Assembly (NCBI GenBank): GCA_025356795.1
Contig: JANXRR010000457.1
Span: forward strand, 1-5,892
Origin: Bacteroidia bacterium
GTDB taxonomy: Bacteria; Bacteroidota; Bacteroidia; Cytophagales; Cyclobacteriaceae
Direction: 5' to 3'
Length of the DNA stretch: 5,892 bases
Part shown: one piece after another, positions 1 to 5,892 of the stretch
Position numbering within the stretch: position 1 is the first letter of the stretch
How the letters are laid out: each line of letters starts with the position of its first letter
Made by a program: the position numbers and the translations under genes
The notes under the pieces: generated by a model
What the model saw: only the letters and a program-made list of their open reading frames with translations
Told to the model about the DNA's origin: nothing
The model's database searches: none

Positions 1-1050
1 CTTGACCTCTATGGAGGTCATGCTGTTATATCCATTGGCCATTCACACCCATACTATGTAGATGCCTTAAAAAAGCAACTGGATAAAATTTCTTTTTACT
101 CCAACAGCATTCTAAATACACTACAAGAACAATTGGCCGAGAAACTTGGTGAAGTAAGTGGTTATCCTGAGCATCAACTTTTTCTTTGCAACTCCGGTGC
201 CGAGGCAAATGAAAACGCATTAAAGCTAGCATCGTTCGTCACAGGCAGAAAAAAAGTGATCGCTTTCAAAAAATCTTTTCACGGCAGGACCTCTGGCGCT
301 GTGGCCGCAACCGATAATCCGAAGATTGTTTCACCCTTCAATGCAAATCATGAAATCATTTTTCTTCCGCTTAATGATGAGCTAGCCTTTAGTCAAGCTC
401 TATCAAATGAAATTGGCTCGGTAATAATTGAGGGCATACAAGGCGTTGGAGGCATTCAAGTTCCCAATGATTCGTTTCTTGAATTCATCTCAAAGAAAAG
501 TAAAGCAAATTCCACCCTACTTATTTTAGATGAAGTGCAATCGGGTTATGGAAGAACAGGTAAATTTTTCGCGCATCAATATTCAAGTGTTATTCCTGAT
601 ATTATTACAATCGCCAAGGGAATGGGAAACGGTTTTCCGGTAGGTGGAGTTATGATACACAAAGACATTAAGCCGTGGAGCGGAATGCTAGGCACAACAT
701 TCGGAGGCAATTACCTTGCTTGTGTTGCTTCTTTAGCTGTATTGGAAATCATAAAAAATGAAAACTTGATGGACAATGCTCTTGTGCTTGGAAATTATTG
801 GATGGAGAAATTAAAAGGTTTTTCGTCCATTCTGGAGATCAGAGGCCGGGGTTTAATGATTGGTTTTGACTTGCCCGATCACTTGTTGGGCCTTCGTAAA
901 GATCTGCTATTTAAGCACAACATCTTCACAGGCGAAGCAAAACCAAATACTGTTCGTTTGCTACCATCTCTGGCACTTAAAAAAAATGAAGCCAACCTGT
1001 TACTAGAATCACTTACTGTGGAGTTCACTAAATCGCCAGCATTGGTATAA
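1..1050 (+). CDS. argD: N-acyl(succinyl/acetyl)ornithine aminotransferase ArgD, 5'-truncated by window edge
   Basis: This is a PLP-dependent class III aminotransferase. It converts N-acylglutamate semialdehyde to N-acylornithine with glutamate as amino donor, in the cytoplasm. The frame is open from base 1, so the gene begins upstream of the window; the TTG at 133 is internal because clear family sequence (LDLYGGHAVISIGHSHP) precedes it. In the 349 visible residues I see NSGAEAN at 64-70 (cofactor phosphate region), FHGRT at 93-97, LDEVQSGYGRTG with Asp177 (pyridine nitrogen contact), the Schiff-base lysine Lys206 in IAKGMGNG, TTFGGN at 232-237 and Arg319 in RLLPSL, the usual carboxylate-binding arginine. 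Family length is about 375-400, so roughly 25-40 N-terminal residues are missing. The next gene starts 9 nt downstream. In a pathway with the argF' found here, the natural substrate is probably N-succinylornithine (inference); the sequence alone does not separate it from the acetyl form. Confidence 0.96.
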   Translation, partial: LDLYGGHAVISIGHSHPYYVDALKKQLDKISFYSNSILNTLQEQLAEKLGEVSGYPEHQLFLCNSGAEANENALKLASFVTGRKKVIAFKKSFHGRTSGAVAATDNPKIVSPFNANHEIIFLPLNDELAFSQALSNEIGSVIIEGIQGVGGIQVPNDSFLEFISKKSKANSTLLILDEVQSGYGRTGKFFAHQYSSVIPDIITIAKGMGNGFPVGGVMIHKDIKPWSGMLGTTFGGNYLACVASLAVLEIIKNENLMDNALVLGNYWMEKLKGFSSILEIRGRGLMIGFDLPDHLLGLRKDLLFKHNIFTGEAKPNTVRLLPSLALKKNEANLLLESLTVEFTKSPALV

Positions 1051-1059
1051 GTAATTACA

Positions 1060-2013
1060 ATGAATAAATTTATTTCGGTTACTGATGTTGCTGATATCGA
1101 TGGCTTAATTGCTAAAGCCCTATCCTACAAAGCCAATCCGCGCATGGATCAATCGCTAGGAAAAAATAAGCGAATCGGGTTATTGTTTCTCAACCCAAGC
1201 ATGCGCACACGCCTTAGCACACAATTGGCTGCACAAAATTTAGGGATGGAAGTAATTATTTTTAACGTAGGACAAGATGGCTGGGCATTAGAGTTTGAAG
1301 AAGAAGCTATCATGAGTGGAAATACAGTTGAGCATGTGAAAGATGCAGCCCCCATTCTAGGAAAGTACTTTGATATTTTAGGGATCAGGACTTTTCCTTC
1401 ATTAAAAAACAAAGAAGATGATTACAGTGAATTATACATTAATCAATTCATAAAGTATGCGGGCATCCCCGTAGTGAGTTTAGAAAGTGCAACGCTTCAT
1501 CCACTGCAAAGTCTTACCGATTTAATAACCATTCAAGAAATTTTTAAAGAAAAGCGTAAACCGAAAATTGTTCTTACCTGGGCACCTCATGTAAAAGCAC
1601 TTCCTCAATGTGTTGCCAATAGTTTTGCGCAATGGGTAAACGCGTGGGGGCAAGCCAACTTTGTGATCACACATCCAGAGGATTACGAATTAGATCAAAA
1701 ATTTACAAAAGGAGCAACAATTATTCACGATCAAGATGACGCGTTGCGCGATGCTGACTTTGTATATGTAAAAAACTGGAGCACATTTATTGACTATGGA
1801 AAGATTTACACGAATGATACCGAATGGATGATGACCAACGAAAAACTAACACTCACTCGCTCAGCGAAAGTAATGCACTGTCTTCCTGTGAGAAGAAATG
1901 TGGAGCTAAGTGATGAGATTTTAGATAGCAAAAATTCAATAGTTACACATCAAGCAGCAAATAGAATATGGGCAGCACAAGTAGTGTTGAGTGAAATTCT
2001 GAAAGAAAGATAA
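1060..2013 (+). CDS. argF': N-acyl-L-ornithine carbamoyltransferase (ArgF'), probably N-succinylornithine-specific
   Basis: It transfers the carbamoyl group of carbamoyl phosphate to N-acylornithine, giving N-acylcitrulline; the family is a trimeric cytoplasmic enzyme. The 317 residues match the usual length of acylornithine transcarbamylases. Carbamoyl phosphate-binding motifs are present: SMRTR at 47-51, HPLQ at 147-150 and HCLPVRRN at 273-280. The segment with Trp75 (GQDGWALEFE) and the KNW at 238-240 are features of the N-acylornithine branch rather than of ordinary ornithine transcarbamylase. The residue known to set acyl specificity (Pro90 in the Bacteroides fragilis succinyl enzyme, Glu92 in the Xanthomonas acetyl enzyme) aligns with Val90, codon 1327-1329. 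Published mutants with Val at this site use the succinyl substrate. The ATG at 1060 is four codons after the argD stop in the same frame, so no earlier ATG start is possible. No Shine-Dalgarno is visible. The gene ends in tandem stops TAA TAG. Confidence 0.95.
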   Translation: MNKFISVTDVADIDGLIAKALSYKANPRMDQSLGKNKRIGLLFLNPSMRTRLSTQLAAQNLGMEVIIFNVGQDGWALEFEEEAIMSGNTVEHVKDAAPILGKYFDILGIRTFPSLKNKEDDYSELYINQFIKYAGIPVVSLESATLHPLQSLTDLITIQEIFKEKRKPKIVLTWAPHVKALPQCVANSFAQWVNAWGQANFVITHPEDYELDQKFTKGATIIHDQDDALRDADFVYVKNWSTFIDYGKIYTNDTEWMMTNEKLTLTRSAKVMHCLPVRRNVELSDEILDSKNSIVTHQAANRIWAAQVVLSEILKER

Positions 2014-2018
2014 TAGAA

Positions 2019-2061
2019 ATTAGTTATCAGTTATTTTGTGAACAATTAACAGATAACTAAT
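2019..2061. repeat. A/T-rich imperfect inverted repeat made of AGTTATY heptamers, argF'-argB gap
   Basis: The left arm 2019-2033 (attagttatcagtta) pairs with the right arm 2047-2061 (taacagataactaat) with a single mismatch. A short inner palindrome, ttgt-ga-acaa at 2036-2045, continues the symmetry. The left arm holds two tandem heptamers, AGTTATC (2022-2028) and AGTTATT (2029-2035). The right side carries the same unit inverted, as GATAACT (2052-2058) and AATAACC (2059-2065). No T-tract follows on either strand, so it is not a standard intrinsic terminator. It lies in the only sizeable gap of the operon, 65 nt. It could be a transcript processing or stabilising hairpin, a protein-binding operator, or a fragment of a dispersed intergenic repeat; the sequence does not decide between these. 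Confidence 0.7.
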
Positions 2062-2078
2062 AACCTTAAGAAATAACA

Positions 2079-2867
2079 ATGCAAAAATTATTCATCATAA
2101 AAATCGGAGGAAATGTAGTTGACAACGAGGAGGCACTTATCTCCTTTCTTACCGATTTTTCTGCAATAAAAGACAATAAAATTCTTATTCACGGTGGTGG
2201 AAAAATTGCCACAAAAATTGGCGATCAATTAGGAATAAAATCAACTTACATAGATGGAAGGAGAATTACAGACGAATCAACCAAAGACTTGGTGACGATG
2301 GTTTATGGTGGCCTCATCAACAAACAAATTGTTGCCAAACTTCAATTGCTTGGATGCAATGCCATAGGATTAACTGGTGCCGATGGTAATGCAATCAAAG
2401 CAATTAAGCGACCCGTGAACGCAATTGATTACGGATTTGTGGGAGATATTTCTGCCGGGGATGTAAACATTTCATTGATTAGCTCTTTGTTAAATCAGAA
2501 CATATGCCCAGTTTTTGCTCCACTAACGTATGCCAATGGTTCGATTTTAAATACAAATGCAGACACCATTGCTTCCGTGCTTGCTATTGCCATGAGCAGC
2601 AACTTTGAAACACGTTTAATCTTTTGCTTTGAAAAGAAAGGAGTGCTAAAAGATGTTACCAACGATAATTCAGTAATAACCAAAATTGACAGAACTATCT
2701 ATCAGAATTTATTGGGCAGTGGGGCGTTGGCTGACGGCATTTTACCTAAGCTAGAAAATGCATTCGCAGCCATTAATGATGGCGTTAATGATGTCTTAAT
2801 TGGGCACGCAAATGATTTGATTCTAAATACAACGGACACAACTGTAGGCACACTAATTACTCAATAG
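2079..2867 (+). CDS. argB: N-acetyl/succinyl-glutamate kinase ArgB
   Basis: This amino acid kinase-family enzyme phosphorylates the gamma-carboxylate of N-acylglutamate with ATP, the second step of arginine synthesis. Visible motifs, in order, are KIGGN with Lys8 (phosphoryl-transfer lysine), IHGGGK at 37-42 (glycine loop for nucleotide and substrate), DGRRITDE at 59-66 (acylglutamate carboxylate contact), LTGADG at 98-103, LNTNADTIAS with Asn160/Asp162 (catalytic organiser) and ADGILPK with Lys224 (ATP phosphate contact). At 262 residues it has the length of the Escherichia coli enzyme. Lys8 sits at the very N-terminus, so the extra N-terminal helix found in arginine-inhibited kinases is absent. 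The start is fixed by an in-frame TAA at 2067-2069. The 65-nt gap upstream carries a dyad; the deacylase gene follows after 3 nt. Whether its natural substrate is the acetyl or the succinyl form cannot be read from the motifs; the neighbouring Val90 transcarbamylase favours succinyl. Confidence 0.95.
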   Translation: MQKLFIIKIGGNVVDNEEALISFLTDFSAIKDNKILIHGGGKIATKIGDQLGIKSTYIDGRRITDESTKDLVTMVYGGLINKQIVAKLQLLGCNAIGLTGADGNAIKAIKRPVNAIDYGFVGDISAGDVNISLISSLLNQNICPVFAPLTYANGSILNTNADTIASVLAIAMSSNFETRLIFCFEKKGVLKDVTNDNSVITKIDRTIYQNLLGSGALADGILPKLENAFAAINDGVNDVLIGHANDLILNTTDTTVGTLITQ

Positions 2868-2870
2868 ATT

Positions 2871-3944
2871 ATGCGTTTTTCAAAAGATTATCTTTATCAA
2901 CAATCGCAAGAATTACTTGAGCAGTTGATACGCATCCCCTCTTTCAGCAAGGAAGAAGATAAAACTGCAGCGGCAATTGAGCTATTCTTTAAAAAACATA
3001 CTGTTGAAACAAATCGTGAGGGAAATAATGTGTGGGTAATTTCAAAATTTTATGATTCATCTAAGCCAACCATATTACTCAACTCACATCATGATACAGT
3101 AAAGCCCAATCCGGCCTATACACGGGATCCATTTTCACCAACACTAGAAGACGGAAAACTTTATGGTCTTGGCAGCAATGATGCCGGTGGGCCACTAGTA
3201 TCACTTATAGCCACGTTCTTATATTTTTATGATCAAGAAAATTTATCATTTAATTTAGTATTGGCGGCAACAGCCGAAGAAGAGATATCAGGCTTCAATG
3301 GGATTGAAAGTGTTTGGAGTTTCTTACCAAAAATAGATTGTGCCATTGTTGGTGAGCCCACACTGACTGACATTGCAATAGCCGAGAAAGGTTTATTGGT
3401 AATTGATTGTATTAGCAAAGGAAAAGCCGGCCATGCGGCACGCGAAGAAGGAGTGAATGCTATCTACGAATCATTGAAAGATATTGAATGGTTCAAAAAT
3501 TATCAGTTTGAAAAAGTTTCACCCTTGCTTGGTAAAATTAAAATGTCTGTAACTATGATTGATGCAGGCATGGCGCATAATCAAGTTCCATCCGAATGTA
3601 AATTTACGGTAGATGTTCGTATAACTGATCTCTATTCAGTGGAAGCGGTGTTAGAAACGATTGAGAGAAATGTTCTCTGCCAAGTGAAAGCACGTTCGTT
3701 AAGGCTTCGTTCATCAGGTATTGCCGAAAGTCATTTCTTAATACAATCCGCAAAGAAGTTAGGCAAGAAGTTAACTGGCTCACCTACTACCTCTGACCAA
3801 GCGTTGATTCCGGTTTCGTCTATAAAAATGGGACCTGGAGATTCCGCAAGATCACACAGTGCTGATGAGTTTATTTTTGTAAGTGAAATTAAACTCGGTA
3901 TAGATGCTTATATTAATTTACTTCAAGAAATTTCACTCCTATGA
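2871..3944 (+). CDS. argE: M20-family zinc deacylase, probable N-succinyl(acetyl)citrulline deacylase (ArgE-like)
   Basis: This metallopeptidase-family amidohydrolase probably removes the acyl group from N-acylcitrulline to give citrulline, the step after the transcarbamylase. The di-zinc set of the M20/ArgE/DapE family is complete: SHHDTV with His73 (zinc) and Asp75 (catalytic helper), Asp104 in SNDAGG (bridging ligand), AEEE at 135-138 supplying the catalytic Glu137 and zinc ligand Glu138, Glu162 in VGEPT, and His329 in RSHSADEF. The middle domain (about 175-285) carries the GKAGHAA segment with His188, typical of the dimerisation lid. At 357 residues the length is normal. There is no signal peptide, so it is cytoplasmic. 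ATG 2871 lies 3 nt after the argB stop and in the same frame, which rules out an earlier start. It overlaps argH by 4 nt. The assignment to acylcitrulline rather than acylornithine comes from the linked argF', not from a residue I can point to. Confidence 0.92.
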   Translation: MRFSKDYLYQQSQELLEQLIRIPSFSKEEDKTAAAIELFFKKHTVETNREGNNVWVISKFYDSSKPTILLNSHHDTVKPNPAYTRDPFSPTLEDGKLYGLGSNDAGGPLVSLIATFLYFYDQENLSFNLVLAATAEEEISGFNGIESVWSFLPKIDCAIVGEPTLTDIAIAEKGLLVIDCISKGKAGHAAREEGVNAIYESLKDIEWFKNYQFEKVSPLLGKIKMSVTMIDAGMAHNQVPSECKFTVDVRITDLYSVEAVLETIERNVLCQVKARSLRLRSSGIAESHFLIQSAKKLGKKLTGSPTTSDQALIPVSSIKMGPGDSARSHSADEFIFVSEIKLGIDAYINLLQEISLL

Positions 3945-5296
3945 AACTCTGGCAAAAAGATAAAGATTCATTAAAAGAAGTAAGTACGTTTACTGTAGGT
4001 AAAGATCAAGAAATGGATTTGTACCTCGCTCGATTTGATGTGTTGGGTTCGCTAGCACACATTGAAATGCTGGAGTCTGTAGGTCTTCTAACTCGAGATG
4101 AATTCTGGTTACTTTCAGATGAGCTAAAAAATATTTATAAACAGATTATCATTGGGAATTTTTCAATTGAAGACGGAGTTGAAGATATCCATTCGCAAAT
4201 AGAATTGTCACTTACCAAAAAATTGGGTAATGTAGGTAAGAAAATACATAGCGGTAGATCACGCAACGACCAAGTGCTTTTAGACATAAAACTTTTTATC
4301 CGTGCTGAGCTTCAAGGGGTAGTTGAAGATATTACTTCACTATTCGATTTATTGGTTCAAAAAAGTGGACAACATAAAGATAAATTACTGCCAGGCTATA
4401 CTCATCTTCAATTGGCTATGCCTTCATCGTTCGGTTTATGGTTTGGTGCTTATGCCGAGAGTTTAGTAGATGATGTAATTACCTTACAAGCTGCTTATCG
4501 CATAGCCAATAAAAATCCGTTGGGTTCAGCGGCTGGTTATGGATCTTCCTTCCCCCTCAACAGAACCTTGACAACGCAACTTTTAGGCTTTGATGATTTG
4601 AATTACAATGTTGTGTACGCCCAAATAGGTCGTGGCAAAACAGAAAAGATAGTAGCGGCTGCATTGAGCAATGTTGCTGGTTCATTGGGCAAGCTTGCCA
4701 TGGATGTATGCTTATATCTCAATCAAAATTTTAGTTTCATTAGCTTTCCTGAAGAGTTTACAACGGGTTCAAGCATTATGCCTCACAAGAAAAATCCGGA
4801 TGTATTTGAACTGATCCGCGCGAAGTGTAATGCCCTTCAATCGCTACCAAATGAACTTGCCCTTATTACCACTAACCTTCCATCTGGGTATCATCGCGAT
4901 TTACAAATTTTAAAAGAAAAACTATTCCCGGCTTTCACTGCGTTGAAAGAGTGTTTGCAAATGACTCATTTAATGTTACAAAACATTAAAGTAAAAGCAA
5001 ATATTATGGAAGATGAGAAATACAAATTTGCTTTTAGTGTGGAAGAAGTGAATAAACTTGTTCTTTCAGGTATGCCTTTCAGAGATGCATACAAACAGGT
5101 TGGGCAAGATATAGAGCAAGGAAAGTTTAACCACACTACGCAAATCAAACACACACACGAAGGCAGTATCGGCAACTTAAAAAACGACCAAATTCAAAGA
5201 ATGTTTACTGAGGCAGTTAGCCAGTTTAATTTCAAAAAAGTCGATGAGGCATTAAGTAAATTGATACTTGGAATTGCTGCCCTTCCTCAAAATTAA
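3941..5296 (+). CDS. argH: argininosuccinate lyase ArgH
   Basis: It cleaves argininosuccinate to arginine and fumarate, the last step of the pathway. It belongs to the fumarase/aspartase superfamily, whose members are cytoplasmic homotetramers with active sites shared between subunits. The N-terminus (MKLWQKDKDS, FTVGKDQEMDLYLA) is typical of Bacteroidota ArgH. The three superfamily regions are present: HSGRSRNDQ at 103-111, PGYTHLQLAMP at 151-161 with His155 (proton-relay histidine), and the signature loop GSSIMPHKKNP at 276-286, which carries the catalytic serine (Ser277/278) and Lys283. The last 90 residues form the usual C-terminal helical domain with FSVEEVNKLV and GMPFRDAY. At 451 residues it is near full family length and looks intact. 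The ATG shares the sequence ATGA with the stop of the deacylase gene, indicating translational coupling. It is the last gene of the operon; a hairpin terminator begins about 30 nt after the TAA. Confidence 0.97.
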   Translation: MKLWQKDKDSLKEVSTFTVGKDQEMDLYLARFDVLGSLAHIEMLESVGLLTRDEFWLLSDELKNIYKQIIIGNFSIEDGVEDIHSQIELSLTKKLGNVGKKIHSGRSRNDQVLLDIKLFIRAELQGVVEDITSLFDLLVQKSGQHKDKLLPGYTHLQLAMPSSFGLWFGAYAESLVDDVITLQAAYRIANKNPLGSAAGYGSSFPLNRTLTTQLLGFDDLNYNVVYAQIGRGKTEKIVAAALSNVAGSLGKLAMDVCLYLNQNFSFISFPEEFTTGSSIMPHKKNPDVFELIRAKCNALQSLPNELALITTNLPSGYHRDLQILKEKLFPAFTALKECLQMTHLMLQNIKVKANIMEDEKYKFAFSVEEVNKLVLSGMPFRDAYKQVGQDIEQGKFNHTTQIKHTHEGSIGNLKNDQIQRMFTEAVSQFNFKKVDEALSKLILGIAALPQN

Positions 5297-5324
5297 AGTT
5301 GGAGTCACTTTATAAATACGAAAC

Positions 5325-5362
5325 AAAAAAAGCCTGATCGAGTTTTGGTCAGGCTTTTTTTT
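5325..5362. terminator. bidirectional intrinsic terminator between argH and the convergent small gene
   Basis: A nine-pair stem joins agcctgatc (5331-5339) to ggtcaggct (5347-5355) with one T-G wobble at 5338/5348 and a 7-nt loop. An A-run at 5325-5330 precedes it and a T-run at 5355-5362 follows it. On the plus strand the T-run makes a standard terminator for the arg operon. On the minus strand the A-run becomes the T-tract, and the stop of the small minus-strand gene is only 13 nt away, so one element should end both transcripts. The wobble would become an A-C mismatch in the minus-strand RNA, so termination may be weaker in that direction. Confidence 0.92.
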
Positions 5363-5375
5363 GTTTTAAGCAGAT

Positions 5376-5597
5376 CTAACTTACGTGAAGCTTCTTTCTT
5401 GATTCGTCTACTCTCTTTCCGTTTTTGTGCTCTCCTAAAATGATCACATCTTTTGTGGTTTCATATTGTTTTACGGCTTGCATCATTGCTTGAGGTGTAT
5501 CTCGGATGATAATAGTGCCAGATTTTGCGCCTTTATTGCGGATTTCGATATAAAAGCCGTCTTTCTTTTTTTTTGGTAAAATAGGTGGTCTTCCCAT
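5376..5597 (-). CDS. small basic protein of unknown function with N-terminal MGRPP and lysine run
   Basis: I cannot assign a function; the sequence resembles small conserved hypothetical proteins of Bacteroidota, a recollection rather than a search result. It has 73 residues and is basic (17 Lys/Arg against 8 Asp/Glu). It starts MGRPP, which contains the GRP core of an AT-hook, followed by Lys9-Lys12. The rest alternates hydrophobic and polar residues as strands (FYIEIRN at 15-21; GTIIIRD at 27-33), a helix (PQAMMQAVKQYE at 35-46) and a strand (DVIILGE at 50-56), then a charged tail at 57-73. This suggests a compact beta-beta-alpha-beta fold. There is no signal peptide or membrane segment. 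It converges on argH and shares its terminator. ATG at 5597 is chosen because the protein begins cleanly there and non-coding-looking DNA lies upstream. A nucleic-acid-binding role is possible from charge and the GRP motif, but this is inference. Confidence 0.75.
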   Translation of the reverse strand: MGRPPILPKKKKDGFYIEIRNKGAKSGTIIIRDTPQAMMQAVKQYETTKDVIILGEHKNGKRVDESRKKLHVS

Positions 5598-5779
5598 AAT
5601 GTAATTGTTTTTAAAATTTCAAATGATGATAGATTAAGCGTTAAATCCCCTTTTTAGGTATTAAGTTCAATGGTAAGATTGCCCCAAGAGTTGGTTTTTC
5701 TGCTTATTGAAACGGCAAAAGTACTCTTTTATTTTAGATATTGGTTGAAAAACCTTAAAGCCGTCTAAAACCACCCGTT

Positions 5780-5892
5780 TCACTTTACAGATAAATAACT
5801 CGGTAGGTTAACTCCAGATTTTAATTGGGGATCGGGAATAAGAGTTTTTTTCTCGATTTGAAGTGGCAATACTCCCGCCCAAACATCCAATC
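5780..5892 (-). CDS. C-terminal fragment, probable pyridoxamine 5'-phosphate oxidase-family protein
   Basis: A minus-strand frame enters from the right edge and runs 36 codons to a TGA at 5782-5780. It reads LDVWAGVLPLQIEKKT, then LIPDPQLKSGVNLPSYLSVK. The W-x-GVLPL segment, then a PDP-x-L, and a final LP-x-YL resemble the C-terminal end of pyridoxamine 5'-phosphate oxidase-related FMN-binding proteins (Pyridox_ox_2 type), which are usually about 200 residues; nearly all of the gene lies outside the window. In that family the C-terminal W-x-G segment contributes to the flavin-binding barrel. The other two minus-strand frames here stop early and do not look like protein. The family call rests on a short stretch and is recognition from memory. 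The gene is co-directional with the small protein downstream, about 180 bp away. Confidence 0.55.
   Translation of the reverse strand, partial: LDVWAGVLPLQIEKKTLIPDPQLKSGVNLPSYLSVK

Noticed and set aside
133..1050. TTG at 133 as the start of argD
   Set aside because: The frame is open to base 1 and encodes conserved aminotransferase sequence before 133; the gene is cut by the window edge, not started there.
1149..1412. Minus-strand open frames inside argF', argB, the deacylase and argH
   Set aside because: They lie antisense to strongly conserved enzymes, show no recognisable motifs and have no gene-like context; they are shadows.
2019..2061. The argF'-argB dyad as an intrinsic terminator or arginine-repressor box
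   Set aside because: No T-tract follows on either strand, and the sequence does not match the known TGAAT-type ARG box pattern.
5598..5700. Bacteroidota-type promoter (TTG / TAnnTTTG) for the small minus-strand gene
   Set aside because: A catttg segment occurs about 30 nt upstream of the start, but the TA half of the -7 element and a correctly spaced -33 element are missing.
5717..5730. Small hairpin aaaag-tact-ctttt and nearby acggc/gccgt and ggtt-gaaa-aacc pairings in the 5598-5779 gap
   Set aside because: Stems of four or five pairs in A/T-rich DNA are expected by chance; no convincing terminator for the right-edge gene.
1..5892. CRISPR arrays, tRNA/rRNA, insertion sequences, riboswitches
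   Set aside because: No repeated spacer pattern, cloverleaf, transposase or long flanking inverted repeats are visible; the window is ordinary core metabolism plus a short accessory edge.

Overview
The window is a run of arginine-biosynthesis genes from what looks like a member of the Bacteroidota, possibly a Cytophagales-type organism. Three things point there. The transcarbamylase is the acylornithine type (ArgF') characteristic of that phylum. The gene order argD-argF'-argB-M20 deacylase-argH fits. The start codons are preceded by A/T-rich sequence without Shine-Dalgarno motifs. The DNA is moderately A+T-rich. The species assignment is inference.

Layout: positions 1-5296 hold five tightly packed plus-strand genes. 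They are the acylornithine aminotransferase argD (its 5' end lies outside the window), an N-acyl-L-ornithine carbamoyltransferase (argF'), an acylglutamate kinase (argB), an M20 zinc deacylase (argE-like) and argininosuccinate lyase (argH). Gaps are 9, 65 and 3 nt, followed by a 4-nt ATGA overlap, so they very probably form one operon. The only sizeable gap, between argF' and argB, contains a long imperfect A/T-rich dyad built from a repeated heptamer. A strong hairpin with a T-tract at 5325-5362 closes the operon. Because it also has an A-tract on its left side, it should terminate the convergent minus-strand gene as well.

Beyond it lies a small basic minus-strand protein of unknown function (5376-5597). 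Next is a non-coding gap of about 180 bp (5598-5779) in which I see no clear promoter, RNA or terminator. At the right edge is the C-terminal end of another minus-strand gene, probably a pyridoxamine 5'-phosphate oxidase-family flavoprotein.

How the genes work together: Bacteroidota keep the amino group of glutamate acylated through the carbamoylation step. ArgB phosphorylates the N-acylglutamate, ArgC (not in the window) reduces it, and ArgD transaminates the semialdehyde to N-acylornithine. ArgF' carbamoylates that to N-acylcitrulline, and the M20 enzyme removes the acyl group to give citrulline. ArgG (not in the window) and ArgH then make arginine. The specificity residue of ArgF' is Val90, neither the Glu of acetylornithine enzymes nor the Pro of the Bacteroides enzyme, which suggests that the acyl group is succinyl. 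I found no undescribed system here. The most informative signals are this residue, the argF'-argB dyad and the small orphan protein.
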